Assembly: GCF_020510565.1 (NCBI RefSeq)
Contig: NZ_CP075189.1
Location: forward strand, 2,898,501-2,962,500
Direction of reading: 5' to 3'
Source: Ferribacterium limneticum
GTDB taxonomy: Bacteria; Pseudomonadota; Gammaproteobacteria; Burkholderiales; Rhodocyclaceae
DNA: 64,000 bases
The notes under the pieces were generated by a model, which was not told where the DNA came from, ran no database searches, and was given only the letters and a program-made list of their open reading frames with translations. The position numbers and the translations under genes are program-made. Below, piece after piece: positions 55,535 through 64,000 of this stretch. Each line of letters starts with the position of its first letter. Position 1 is the stretch's first letter.

Positions 55535-55831
55535 TTACTGCGAGAAGTCGGCGGACTGCTTGAGGATGAAGGCGTGACCGACGGACAGGCTGGAGTCGAA
55601 CAGGTTGTCGTCGGCAAAAGCGTCGAGGTCATCATCCAGGCCGTCCGCAGTATCGAATCGACGGTCCAGCCCGAGCGCCTGAATCTCGGCTGACAGCTCG
55701 TGGTCGGAGAGCTTTTTGAAGCCACGAAAACCGTTCTCGAGCACCCCCTGCAGATGCAGGTAGCGCGCCTGATCATCGCGGTATTCAAGGCGGTCAAGCA
55801 CCAGCAATCGGATCATTTCATCTCGTGTCAT
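55535..55831 (-). CDS. Small hypothetical acidic protein
   Basis: A 98-residue soluble protein with K-L-S-D-H-E-L, then a strongly acidic tail (D-D-D-L-D-A-F-A-D-D-N). ATG at 55831 is chosen because a GGGGAA site lies just upstream; a GTG five codons earlier would swallow that site. No family recognised; position between phoD and a hydrolase gives no clear role. Confidence 0.6.
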   Translation of the reverse strand: MTRDEMIRLLVLDRLEYRDDQARYLHLQGVLENGFRGFKKLSDHELSAEIQALGLDRRFDTADGLDDDLDAFADDNLFDSSLSVGHAFILKQSADFSQ

Positions 55832-55909
55832 CGGGTTCCCCTTCACTCAAGCAGCTGAAATATAGTGCTTCCCCGTTACCCCTCGGTGAAATAAATATGA
55901 CGATAGATT

Positions 55910-55948
55910 GCAAAACGGCCCAATCTTCCAATGGAAGAATGGGCCGTT
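55910..55948 (-). terminator. Intrinsic terminator of the alpha/beta hydrolase gene
   Basis: Minus strand: AACGGCCCATTCTTCC / GGAAGATTGGGCCGTT stem, one mismatch, followed by TTTTG, about 30 bases past the hydrolase stop. Confidence 0.8.
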
Positions 55949-55978
55949 GAGCTTGCCGCCAGGAAAGGCGGCGTCGGA

Positions 55979-57487
55979 TCAGGGTGCCAGCAGTTCGGCG
56001 CAGTGACCGGGCTGGGTCGGCGCGTCGGCGATGGCGGCGCCGCGGGCGATGCACTGGTCGGGCGGCAACGCCTTGCCGTGCTCGACGTGGCTGACCAGCA
56101 GATCGAAAGCGCGCTGGGCGTGCGGCTGGATGAACTCAAGTTGCGGCAGGGTCAGCTTGTAGGTCTCGATGTGGTTGCCGTTTTGCACTTCGTAGAGCCG
56201 GTAGGCCGGGTTGCGATCGTGGTGGTGATGGCGGCGACGATGGTCGTCGTCATCGATCCGCTCGCCACCGTTCTCAGCCACCTTGCGGGCGTAGGCGCGG
56301 GCATGGTGATCGATCGGCAGCAGCGCGTCCATGGTGCCGGCGACGGTGATCAGCGGACGCTGGATGCGGCCGGTGGTGGCGAAATCGGCAACGTTGTCGT
56401 CAGCATTGGAGACCGGCAGACGCGCGAAGTAGTTGTAGTTCTCCGGTCCGCTGCCGTAGGTGTCGTAGCTCGGATCGAGGCGCTTCTGCCACTGACACAG
56501 CGTCACTTCCCAGAACGAGGCGGAATTCATCGACCACAGCGAGGTGACGCCAGTGCCCAGATCGGGCGGATAGCCGGCGCCGCGAATGTTTTTTGCGGCA
56601 GTGCTGGTCGAACTCATGCCGCCGGCGACGTAATCGGGGAAGTTGAGGACGGCCGCCGGCAGATCGGTCAGCAGGTTCGGGGCGTTTTCGTCGACGAAGG
56701 TACCTTCCCAGTCCACGCCGCCGTCGAACCATTCGGGCGCCGACTCGACGGCCCGCCGCACCTGGTAGGCGCCGTTCGAGGTGCCGACCGCGTAGGTGTA
56801 GCGCGGCGCCTTGCCGTAGTTGGCCGCCGCGCCTTTGTGAGCGAGTTTGGAAGCGAGCACCATGTAGTCGCGCCAGCGGGTGAATTCCTGGCCCGGGCCG
56901 TTGTCGTAAAACTGGACCCACAGCGGCGAAGTCGGGTTGAGGCGGCAGGCCAGCGGGTCGCTGGCGTCGCTGAACTTCAGGTTGAGCACGCCCTTGTTCT
57001 GCGAGGCGTAGGCGTAACCTTTCTGGACGACGTAATCGCTCCAGGCGAAGTCGCCGTTGAACTCGCTGCGGGTGCCGGAGGCACCGGCGACAACAAGGCG
57101 ACCGTTCCATTTCGCCGGCAGCCGCAACAGGAAGCGGGCCTGGCCGGTCGGGTCGCTGGCGATCCGCGCGTTGAGCTGGACGCCGGGAACTACGGCGGTG
57201 ATCGGCGGGCGGTTGGCCGCATCGGGCGCAATCGTCGCGCGGTCGGTCTGCGGGGTGAAGGCGAACGGCGGCAAGCCGGGCAGCGAGTTGTTGGCCGGGG
57301 TTGTCGCCGGGTTGGCCGTGGTCAGGTCGGCGCTGTCGACGCAGCTGACATCGGCCAACTGGCTGCCGAAAGCCTGGATCAGACTGGCGCACCGGTCAGC
57401 CTGGGCAGCACCGGCGCCAAGCAGCATGATCAGTGCGCTGAGGCAGCGAACGGCTGGCAACGACGGCGTAATATTTGGTCTTTTCAT
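55979..57487 (-). CDS. Secreted alpha/beta hydrolase, tannase/hydroxybutyrate-oligomer hydrolase-like
   Basis: A 502-residue exported enzyme. Signal peptide ending A-Q-A; nucleophile elbow G-T-S-N-G in Y-A-V-G-T-S-N-G-A-Y; later G-T-M-D-A-L-L-P (acid region) and N-G-N-H (candidate catalytic His). This matches the tannase/feruloyl esterase-like and 3HB-oligomer hydrolase groups; I cannot decide between them. A low-complexity insert (D-D-D-D-H-R-R-R-H-H-H-H-D) sits before the His. ATG at 57487 follows an AAGGAG ribosome site; the longer frame lacks a signal peptide. Confidence 0.68.
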   Translation of the reverse strand: MKRPNITPSLPAVRCLSALIMLLGAGAAQADRCASLIQAFGSQLADVSCVDSADLTTANPATTPANNSLPGLPPFAFTPQTDRATIAPDAANRPPITAVVPGVQLNARIASDPTGQARFLLRLPAKWNGRLVVAGASGTRSEFNGDFAWSDYVVQKGYAYASQNKGVLNLKFSDASDPLACRLNPTSPLWVQFYDNGPGQEFTRWRDYMVLASKLAHKGAAANYGKAPRYTYAVGTSNGAYQVRRAVESAPEWFDGGVDWEGTFVDENAPNLLTDLPAAVLNFPDYVAGGMSSTSTAAKNIRGAGYPPDLGTGVTSLWSMNSASFWEVTLCQWQKRLDPSYDTYGSGPENYNYFARLPVSNADDNVADFATTGRIQRPLITVAGTMDALLPIDHHARAYARKVAENGGERIDDDDHRRRHHHHDRNPAYRLYEVQNGNHIETYKLTLPQLEFIQPHAQRAFDLLVSHVEHGKALPPDQCIARGAAIADAPTQPGHCAELLAP

Positions 57488-57795
57488 GTTTTGTCTCCTT
57501 TTGATTTTGGGGGAAATTTCCGGTTGACCGTGGCAGTCATCCGCATGACATCCTAATACACCCGCAAGCCGCCAACCAATGAAAAATGGGTATGGAAAAC
57601 CCTTATAAGCCTGGCCAAAAAATGACCAGCTCATTCACCATGACGGCTTTTGTCATATGCCAGAAACAAAACAGACATAGAGTCAGGCGCGTGGGAATGC
57701 CGGCGCAAAAATGAGGCAAGGCGCCACCATCTGGTAGCGCCCATTCAATTTCCGGCGATCCAACTTTCGACAACACCCAACCTCACGAAGAGATC
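57488..57795. other. Divergent promoter region
   Basis: About 310 bases between the divergent hydrolase and phytase-like genes. It must carry both promoters; no strong consensus pair stands out. The right gene has CGAAGAGAT as a ribosome site. Confidence 0.5.
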
Positions 57796-59208
57796 ATGAA
57801 ACTCAAACCAACAATCGCATTACTGAGCATTTTGTTCGCCGGCGCCGCCCAGGCCGCCCCAACTTTCGTCAACGGCCTGACGCTGGATGGCGGCATGCTC
57901 GACCTGTCCGGCGGCACGACGGTCAACAACGGCCGCGTCGGCTATTTCTCCGACATTTACTACGACACCAACCGCAACGAATGGTGGGGCCTGTCCGACC
58001 GCGGTCCGGGCGGCGGCACACTGAGCTACGACACCCGCGTCCAGCGCTTCTCGCTTGACGTCGATTACAACACCGGCGCCATCTCGAACTTCCAGATCAA
58101 GCAAACCATCGTTTTCAACAATGCCGGCAGCTCGCTCAACGGCATCGCCCCGAGCCCGACCAGCACGCTTGGCCTGTCGATGGACCCGGAAGGTTTCGTC
58201 GTCAATCCGAAGACCGGCAACTTCCTGGTTTCCGACGAGTACGGCCCGTCGGTGCGTGAATTCGACCGTAACGGCAATCTGCTGCGCACCTTCGCCACGC
58301 CGGCCAATCTGCTGCCGCGCAATACGGTCAGCGGCATTCCCAACTACGCCAGCGATGCCGGCAACACGGCCGGCAAGCGGACCAATCGCGGCTTCGAAGG
58401 CCTGGCCATCACCCCGGACGGCAAGTACGCCTACGCCATGCTGCAAAGCGCCATGCTCGATGAAGGCGGCGGTGACGGCAAGGTGAACCGCATCGTCAAG
58501 TTCGACATTGAGACCGGCAACGCCGTCGGCCAGTACGCTTACCAGATGAAGCAAGCCAAGCCTGGACAAGGAATTTCTTCGCTGGTCGCCATCAATGACC
58601 ACGAGTTCTATGTACTCGAACGCAACAACCGCGGTATCGGCGTCGGCGCCGCCCTGGCGACGGCCGACAAGGAGGTTTACAAGATCGACCTGACCGGTGC
58701 GACCGATGTCAGCAACATTGATCTCGACTCTGGCGCGGCATATACAAAAGTCATCAAGTCTGGCCAGATTCTCGATCTCGACGCCGACACCCTGTCCGCC
58801 CTCGGCAACAAATCGCCGGAAAAATGGGAAGGTCTGGCTATCGGACCGAAGCTGGCCGACGGCAGCTTCCTGATGCTGGCGGGTACCGACAACGATTACA
58901 GCGTCACGCAGAATGGCTCAGGCACCCAGTTCGACGTCTATTTCCGCTTCAGCGATGCTGATCCGTATGCCACTTCGATTCAGTGCCCGCTCGGCCAGAC
59001 CACTGGCTGCATCAGCACCGCCGATGCAACTGGCGCCACGCTTAACAGCGACTACAAGCTGCTACCCGGTGTCCTGCACGCGTACAAGGTCAGCGCCACC
59101 GACCTCGCCGGCTACACGGCGCCGGTGCCGGAACCGGAATCATGGGCCATGCTGATGGCCGGTCTTGGCTTGATCGGCTTTACCGCCCGTCGTCGCCAGG
59201 CGAAGTAA
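57796..59208 (+). CDS. Esterase-like activity of phytase family protein with PEP-CTERM tail
   Basis: A 470-residue exported protein: signal peptide ending A-Q-A; a beta-propeller-like domain with W-W-G-L-S-D-R-G-P-G, S-D-E-Y-G-P and R-G-F-E-G-L-A, typical of the phytase-esterase (PF13449-type) family; C-terminal P-V-P-E-P-E-S-W-A-M-L followed by a hydrophobic helix and R-R-R, the PEP-CTERM sorting signal recognised by exosortase. Likely released or anchored outside the cell. Confidence 0.88.
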   Translation: MKLKPTIALLSILFAGAAQAAPTFVNGLTLDGGMLDLSGGTTVNNGRVGYFSDIYYDTNRNEWWGLSDRGPGGGTLSYDTRVQRFSLDVDYNTGAISNFQIKQTIVFNNAGSSLNGIAPSPTSTLGLSMDPEGFVVNPKTGNFLVSDEYGPSVREFDRNGNLLRTFATPANLLPRNTVSGIPNYASDAGNTAGKRTNRGFEGLAITPDGKYAYAMLQSAMLDEGGGDGKVNRIVKFDIETGNAVGQYAYQMKQAKPGQGISSLVAINDHEFYVLERNNRGIGVGAALATADKEVYKIDLTGATDVSNIDLDSGAAYTKVIKSGQILDLDADTLSALGNKSPEKWEGLAIGPKLADGSFLMLAGTDNDYSVTQNGSGTQFDVYFRFSDADPYATSIQCPLGQTTGCISTADATGATLNSDYKLLPGVLHAYKVSATDLAGYTAPVPEPESWAMLMAGLGLIGFTARRRQAK

Positions 59209-59219
59209 GCTTCTGAGCC

Positions 59220-59241
59220 GTCCCGCACAGCAGTGCGGGAC
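59220..59241. terminator. Bidirectional hairpin between convergent genes
   Basis: Stem GTCCCGCAC / GTGCGGGAC, loop of four, between the PEP-CTERM gene and the minus-strand secretion operon. T-runs are weak on both sides. Confidence 0.55.
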
Positions 59242-59262
59242 GCTTTGCAGCACGGCTCCGAC

Positions 59263-59811
59263 TTACTTGTCGGAGCCGATGCCCAGCACCTGCTTTTCAT
59301 TCAAGGGCTGGTAGAGAAAAGTCATCTGGCCACCGGAAATCTCTTCAACGCTGTACGTGCCATTGATCACGTCGCCGACCTTGGCGATGATGTGTTTGCC
59401 CTGATGGTTGAGGAAGACCCGCGTTTCGCCCGCCTCGTTGAGCTTGCCGAGATACTGGAAAGGCAGCGGCGGGGCCGTCGGCTTGGGCGGTTTGGGTGGC
59501 GGCGGCGCAACGTACCAACTCTTGTTGCGGAAGGGGTCGATGGGCTTGGCCTCCTCCTCCGTCTTGCCCTCGTCGCCCGCCGCGACCGGCGCCGGCTCGG
59601 GGAAACTGAGCGGGGCGGCAGCCAGTTCGGTCGTCCGCTCCTTCGCCCCGGCCCGCCGATTTTCGGCTGACGACGAAGCGGCCGATTTGCTGGCGACATT
59701 GCCCTTGCGCTTGCTCTTTTCCGGCACCGGTTCGTCGTCAATCATGTAGCCGGCGACGAGGGTGGCCGAGAGCAGGCCACCGAGAATGATCCAGCGTTGT
59801 TTCGGCGTCAT
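59263..59811 (-). CDS. PilP/GspC-like periplasmic protein of a pilus/T2SS-like system
   Basis: A 182-residue protein: N-terminal membrane helix (about 7-23), a low-complexity Ala/Pro-rich linker, and a C-terminal domain (P-F-Q-Y-L-G-K-L...V-G-D-V-I-N-G-T-Y) with the beta fold of GspC/PilP homology-region domains. Last gene of the minus-strand operon, ATGA overlap with the PilO-like gene. Expected to connect inner-membrane complex to secretin. Confidence 0.7.
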   Translation of the reverse strand: MTPKQRWIILGGLLSATLVAGYMIDDEPVPEKSKRKGNVASKSAASSSAENRRAGAKERTTELAAAPLSFPEPAPVAAGDEGKTEEEAKPIDPFRNKSWYVAPPPPKPPKPTAPPLPFQYLGKLNEAGETRVFLNHQGKHIIAKVGDVINGTYSVEEISGGQMTFLYQPLNEKQVLGIGSDK

Positions 59812-60377
59812 GCCGCCTTCCTCCGGCCGAAGAGGATGAAGCGCAATTGCGCCTCAACGTCGGCGCTACCGATGTTTTCACGGCGCAGGCTGATGTCCTC
59901 GACAGCCAGGTCGGGGTACTGCTGGCGCACCGCCACCACGTAGCGGCGTATGGTCTGGTAGCTGCCCTTGACCGGCAGATTCAGCACGTAGCGGTCGAAA
60001 AGGCCATCCTTGCCCGGCACCAGGCGATAGTCGCCAGTCGGAATTTGCAGGCCTTCCTTGCTTGCCAGCTCAAGCAGTCCACCAAGTTCGGCGTTGAGCT
60101 GATCCTCGCTCGGGAAACGGTCGAGCAAACGCTGCCGCGTATCTTCCGGCGTCACGCGCTCGGTCTGGCTTTCCATCGTGGCGCGACGGGCGCTGCGTTC
60201 GAGGCTGGCCAGACGACGCTCGCCTTCCTCGATGGCGGCTTCGCGGCCGGGCAACACGACAATATGGGTCAGCGCGGCGGCAACAACCAGCAAAAAGGCG
60301 ATCAGCGGCAGCACCGGCAGATTGGCCACGGCAAAGCGCAGGCGAGCGAGCAGGAGGTTCAGGAACCGGTCAGCCAT
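59808..60377 (-). CDS. PilO/GspM-like inner-membrane protein
   Basis: A 189-residue protein: membrane helix at about 20-43, coiled coil to about 85, and a ferredoxin-like periplasmic domain ending L-R-F-I-L-F. Layout of PilO. It overlaps the PilN-like gene by 19 bases and the PilP-like gene by ATGA. Confidence 0.72.
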   Translation of the reverse strand: MADRFLNLLLARLRFAVANLPVLPLIAFLLVVAAALTHIVVLPGREAAIEEGERRLASLERSARRATMESQTERVTPEDTRQRLLDRFPSEDQLNAELGGLLELASKEGLQIPTGDYRLVPGKDGLFDRYVLNLPVKGSYQTIRRYVVAVRQQYPDLAVEDISLRRENIGSADVEAQLRFILFGRRKAA

Positions 60378-60886
60378 GTTGCGGCAATCTCGAAGAGGAT
60401 GGGTTGTTGCGGGTCGCTTTGTTTGATCTGATGCGAGAGCAGCACAGCCTTGTCCAGCGGTTCGCGGCGGAGGGCTTCGACAAAGGCCAGCGCCGCCGCC
60501 ATGTTGCGCGCCTCGCCGGAAATCTGCACCGCCTTGCCGGCCGCGCTGGGGCGGATGGCGAGCAAGGCGACGTCCTCACCGGTTGCCGCGTCTATGCTGC
60601 GGAAAAGCTTTTCCCAGTCTATGCGGATGAGGGCTATGGTCTGACGCAGGGTCTTGCCCTCCTCGGCCGAAAAGACGTTTTCCGGGCGGCTGTCGCGGCG
60701 GCCGGCATCGACCCGGTCGGCCCGGCGCTTGGCCTGGGCCAGCCGGGCTTCGACTTCTTCCTGCTGGCTGAGCAGCGTCCGGTCTTCGAGCCAGGCGTCG
60801 GCACAAAGCAGCACGCCGGCGAGGAGCAGAACGACCGTCAGCAGGCCGGGACGGCGCGGCTGAAAATCCAGGCCAAGATCACGCAT
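60359..60886 (-). CDS. PilN-like inner-membrane protein
   Basis: A 175-residue protein: short cytoplasmic N-terminus with D-L-G-L-D-F, a membrane helix (about 17-33), coiled coil (R-R-A-D-R-V-D) and a periplasmic fold like PilN. ATG at 60886 preferred; the longer frame begins with TTG. Overlaps PilM-like by eight bases. Confidence 0.7.
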   Translation of the reverse strand: MRDLGLDFQPRRPGLLTVVLLLAGVLLCADAWLEDRTLLSQQEEVEARLAQAKRRADRVDAGRRDSRPENVFSAEEGKTLRQTIALIRIDWEKLFRSIDAATGEDVALLAIRPSAAGKAVQISGEARNMAAALAFVEALRREPLDKAVLLSHQIKQSDPQQPILFEIAATWLTGS

Positions 60887-61646
60887 GGACGCCTCCGGCA
60901 ACCGGTGCGACCAGCGTCGTTTCCCAGCCGCCAGCGAGCTTCGGGGCAGCGACGGCAGATGTTGAAATCAGCACTTTTTTCCCGTTGACCGTAGCAGACT
61001 CGGCGGCCAGCAGCCCGCCCAGCTCACCTGCCAGAATAGCCGGCTCCGTCGTGCTGGCGCGGTGATTGCGCAGGCTGGCAAGCTCGCCGTCGCGAACGCC
61101 GGCCAGGGTCAGCCAGCCGAGGTCGAGGCAGGCCAGCCAGCCGTCGTTCAACTGCGTCTGCTGCGCCGCCAACTCGGCGATCAGGCGCGGCTGCACGCTG
61201 TTCAGGCGCAGGCGCCGGGCCTTGGCGGCGGCGCGCAGACCGGCCAGCAACTGGCGGTCGATACCGGCGGCAATGCCGTTCTTGCCGAAGGCCGGACGGT
61301 CGAGGGCGATGTCCAGCACCGCGGCCCGTTCGCCCAAGGCGTTGCGGAACAGGGCGCGGGCCATGTGCAGTCTGGCCGCCTTGCCGGTCAACATCTCGCT
61401 CCACGGCAGCAAGGCGTAGCGGACCAGATGGTCGGCGACGACGATGCGCAGGCCAGCGCCCTGGCCGGCAGTCTTGAGCAAGATGTCGGCGGCGGCCAGC
61501 ACCGGCTGCCAATCGGCTTCGCCCGGCGTCGGCGGCGCCACCTCGGCCGTTTGGCTGGACGGCGCACCGCGCCACGGCTGCCGTTCGAGAACGACGCGCT
61601 GCGGGTGGATGAAAAGGGTCAGGCGGTCAAGCCACGAAAGTGACAC
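60879..61646 (-). CDS. PilM-like cytoplasmic protein
   Basis: A 255-residue protein without membrane helices. A degenerate actin-like fold similar to PilM/GspL cytoplasmic domains is suggested by the gene order (ATPase, this gene, PilN-, PilO-, PilP-like) rather than by strong motifs. GTG start, overlapping the ATPase gene by 20 bases. Confidence 0.58.
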   Translation of the reverse strand: MSLSWLDRLTLFIHPQRVVLERQPWRGAPSSQTAEVAPPTPGEADWQPVLAAADILLKTAGQGAGLRIVVADHLVRYALLPWSEMLTGKAARLHMARALFRNALGERAAVLDIALDRPAFGKNGIAAGIDRQLLAGLRAAAKARRLRLNSVQPRLIAELAAQQTQLNDGWLACLDLGWLTLAGVRDGELASLRNHRASTTEPAILAGELGGLLAAESATVNGKKVLISTSAVAAPKLAGGWETTLVAPVAGGVHA

Positions 61647-63336
61647 GGTTGGCTTCTTCCAGGCTGGTTATCCCGTCGCGGACGAGGTCGAGGGCGCTTT
61701 CGCGCAGCGAGCGGGTGCCGTTGCGGCGGGCCGCTTCCTTGAGTTGGCGGATCGGGGCGCGGCTGATGATCAGTTCGCGGATTTCGTCGTTGAGGACGAG
61801 CAGTTCGGCAATGGCCTTGCGACCGCGATAGCCGGTGCCACGGCAGGTACCGCAGCCGACCGCGCGGCGGAACTTCCAGTCGGCACCGGCCACCGCGCCG
61901 ATATCGGCGTCGGTCAGTTCTTCGCCGGTTGGTGTCGTCGGCTGCGCGCAGGCCGGGCACAGGGTGCGGATCAGGCGTTGGGCGACAACACCGTTGAGCG
62001 CCGAGACGAGGTTGTACGGATCAACTTCCATGTGCAGGAAGCGGCCGATGACGTCGAAAACGTTGTTGGCGTGCACCGTGGTGAACACCAGGTGACCGGT
62101 CAGCGCCGCCTGGACGGCGATCTGCGCCGTTTCCGAGTCGCGGATTTCGCCGACCATGATCTTGTCCGGGTCGTGACGCAGGATGGAGCGCAGGCCGCGG
62201 GCGAAAGTCAGGCCTTTTTTCTCGTTGACCGGAATCTGCAGGACGCCGGAAAGCTGGTACTCGACCGGGTCTTCAATCGTGATGATCTTGTCTTTGCCGT
62301 CATTGATTTCGGTCAGTGCGGCGTAGAGCGTCGTCGTCTTGCCGGAACCGGTCGGGCCGGTCACCAGCACCATGCCGTAGGGCTCGCTGGACAGCCGGCG
62401 GATGCGCGCCATGATGTCGGCGTCGAAGCCCATGGCGTCGAGACGCAGGCCCTGCAGGTGATCGGTGAGCGCCTGCTTGTCGAGCACGCGCAACACGGCG
62501 TCTTCACCCCAGATGCTCGGCATTATCGAAACGCGGATATCGATCTCGCGGTCCTGCCAGCTGACCTTGAAACGGCCGTCCTGCGGTACGCGGCGTTCGG
62601 AGATGTCGAGTTCGGAGAGTACCTTGACGCGGGAAATCATCTGTTCGGCGGTATCGGTTCCGTCGATCGACCCGGCGTAATTGAGCACGCCGTCGATGCG
62701 GTACTTGATGGCCAGGCCGCGATTGTTGGCCTCGACGTGGATATCGCTGGCCCCGGCTTTCAGGCCATCATGCAGGGTCGACCGCAGAAGGCGGACGACG
62801 GCGCTGCCGTCTTCGGAAATGCGTTGCAGCGAGAGGTCTTCGGCCACCGAACCGATGGCGATCTGGCCGCCCTCGCCGCTCAGGCTGCCGTCGAGCGCCC
62901 GGACCCGGGTTTCTTCGCGGGCCAGGAAAGCGGTTAAAACCGATGGCGGCGCCAGGCGCCAGTGCAGCGGCTTGCCGAGCGGCACCAAGCCCTCCAGCCA
63001 GTCGCGCACGGTGACGTCGAAGGGGTTGGGCGTGGCGATCAGGTAGGCATCGCCGGCTTCGAGGACCAGCGCCTGACGCCGGATGAATTCGGCAAACGGC
63101 GCCAGCGACAGGGCCAGCGAGTGTTCGGAAAGTTCGGCGAGGCTGATGGCATTGAGGCCGAAGGCCAGGGCCGTCAATTCGCCGGCCGCCTCTTCGCTCT
63201 GGGCAAAATCGGCTTGCAGGGCAGCCATCACCGCCGGCAGCCCGCGACCGGCCGCCGCCAGCTGGCATGCCTCGCCGAGCAGGACATCGTGTTCCTGGCG
63301 TTCCATCGACAAGTGGGCCTCCCTTGGAAAATTCAT
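61627..63336 (-). CDS. GspE/PilB-family assembly ATPase
   Basis: A 569-residue hexameric ATPase: GspE N-domain, G-A-S-D-I-H-V-E, Walker [10 protein letters not shown], Asp box I-T-I-E-D-P-V-E, Walker B G-E-I-R-D, His box, and the C-M-type zinc site (C-P-A-C...C-G-T-C). Drives pseudopilus or pilus extension. The set resembles MSHA-type or T2SS-like clusters of betaproteobacteria rather than the canonical PilB locus. Confidence 0.93.
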   Translation of the reverse strand: MNFPREAHLSMERQEHDVLLGEACQLAAAGRGLPAVMAALQADFAQSEEAAGELTALAFGLNAISLAELSEHSLALSLAPFAEFIRRQALVLEAGDAYLIATPNPFDVTVRDWLEGLVPLGKPLHWRLAPPSVLTAFLAREETRVRALDGSLSGEGGQIAIGSVAEDLSLQRISEDGSAVVRLLRSTLHDGLKAGASDIHVEANNRGLAIKYRIDGVLNYAGSIDGTDTAEQMISRVKVLSELDISERRVPQDGRFKVSWQDREIDIRVSIMPSIWGEDAVLRVLDKQALTDHLQGLRLDAMGFDADIMARIRRLSSEPYGMVLVTGPTGSGKTTTLYAALTEINDGKDKIITIEDPVEYQLSGVLQIPVNEKKGLTFARGLRSILRHDPDKIMVGEIRDSETAQIAVQAALTGHLVFTTVHANNVFDVIGRFLHMEVDPYNLVSALNGVVAQRLIRTLCPACAQPTTPTGEELTDADIGAVAGADWKFRRAVGCGTCRGTGYRGRKAIAELLVLNDEIRELIISRAPIRQLKEAARRNGTRSLRESALDLVRDGITSLEEANRVTFVA

Positions 63337-63344
63337 TGCCTATC

Positions 63345-64000
63345 CTACTGAAAATTACCGGCCAGTTCGAAGATCGGCATGTACAGGAGCAACACGATGC
63401 CACCGATGACGCCGCCGATCACCGCCATGAGCAAGGGTTCGAAGAGTCGGGTGAACATGTCGACGAGGCGGTTGATTTCCTCGTCGTAGAAGGTGGCGAC
63501 GGCTTCCATCATGTCGCCGAGCTGGCCGCTGCGTTCGCCGACAGCAATCATGCGCAGCGCCACCGGCGTGGTCAGGCCGCCCCGTTCGGCCGCCTGCGAA
63601 AACGGCCGCCCCTGTTCGATGTCGGCCACCGCCTGTAGCAAGCCGGGGCGCAGCGCCACGGGCAGGATGTCGGAAACCATGCCGAGCGTCGTTTTGAGGG
63701 GAATACCGGCGCGCAGCAACATGCCGGTGGTCCGGTAAAAACGGGCCAAAAAAATCAACCGGATGCGCTCGCCGAGGGCCGGTACGCTCCAGGCGGCGCG
63801 GGCAACGGCAGCACGCACGGGTGGCAGCGAAAAGAGGCCGACCAGACCGGCAATGCCCAGCGCCACACCGATAGCCAGCCCGGCAGCGTGATTGTTGATG
63901 AAGCCGCCCCAGGCGAAAAGCAGGCTGGACAGCCCTTCCGGATCGCGCCCGCTATCGGCAAAAACCAGGGCAAAGCGCGGCACGACGTAGCCGAGCAGGA
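63345..64000 (-). CDS. GspF/PilC-family inner-membrane platform protein (partial)
   Basis: The frame stays open to the window edge, so the N-terminus is missing. The visible 218 residues hold a T2SSF domain with F-Y-R-T-T-G-M-L-L-R-A-G-I-P, I-A-V-G-E-R-S-G-Q-L, and C-terminal membrane helix (P-L-L-M-A-V-I-G-G-V-I-G-G-I-V). It anchors the ATPase and initiates pseudopilus assembly. Eight bases upstream of the ATPase gene. Confidence 0.9.
   Translation of the reverse strand, partial: LLGYVVPRFALVFADSGRDPEGLSSLLFAWGGFINNHAAGLAIGVALGIAGLVGLFSLPPVRAAVARAAWSVPALGERIRLIFLARFYRTTGMLLRAGIPLKTTLGMVSDILPVALRPGLLQAVADIEQGRPFSQAAERGGLTTPVALRMIAVGERSGQLGDMMEAVATFYDEEINRLVDMFTRLFEPLLMAVIGGVIGGIVLLLYMPIFELAGNFQ

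Noticed and set aside
53972..57556. Long plus-strand open frames opposite phoD and the alpha/beta hydrolase.
   Set aside because: Shadows; the minus-strand genes carry full catalytic motifs and signal peptides.

Overview
The window reads as a betaproteobacterial chromosome, most like the Rhodocyclales (Dechloromonas/Azonexus/Zoogloea type). That is an inference from the compact tig-clpP-clpX-lon-hupB block, the TrmJ, SuhB and HU neighbours, a PEP-CTERM exported protein and a type IV pilus/type II secretion-like biogenesis cluster. It divides at about 41.6 kb, at a tRNA-His gene.

Left of the tRNA (1-41.6 kb) is accessory DNA that looks like an integrative and conjugative element (ICE) or related island. 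Its right edge is a tRNA-adjacent tyrosine integrase; its left edge is outside the window. Bases 1-2150 are the end of an integron gene-cassette array: two cassettes in the + direction, one with a PD-(D/E)XK-like nuclease carrying a C-terminal J-domain, one with an FRG-domain protein, each followed by an attC-like hairpin whose core boxes match. Bases 2.5-23.4 kb are an F/SXT-type (MPF_F) conjugative type IV secretion operon with many 4-base start/stop overlaps: lytic transglycosylase, OmpA-like lipoprotein, pilin, TraL, E, K, B, DsbC, V, C, TrbI, S26 peptidase, TraW, U, TrbC, TraN, F, H, G. No relaxase or coupling protein is in view.

Bases 24-40 kb are a mosaic, by eye more AT-rich, of conflict and defence genes with scattered gene remnants: a TPR-HEPN protein convergent with a PIN-like protein, a HipBA pair, an IHF-beta paralogue, a 1278-residue STAND NTPase with an N-terminal PD-(D/E)XK-like nuclease (Avs-like), a tight three-gene operon (YejK/NA37-like protein, RelA/SpoT-type nucleotide synthetase, SLATT two-TM effector), a truncated parB, an H-NS-like silencer and an AbiEi-type antitoxin without its toxin. 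The NA37-RelA/SpoT-SLATT operon is the best candidate for a little-described system.

Right of the tRNA (41.6-64 kb) is core chromosome: trigger factor and the ClpXP and Lon proteases (lon has a heat-shock-like promoter), HU, an HDOD protein, TrmJ, SuhB, a second HU, a ParB-domain protein, two small exported or uncharacterised proteins, a Tat-exported PhoD phosphatase, a secreted alpha/beta hydrolase, a PEP-CTERM phytase/esterase-like protein, and a minus-strand PilM/N/O/P-like plus GspE/GspF operon that runs off the right end.
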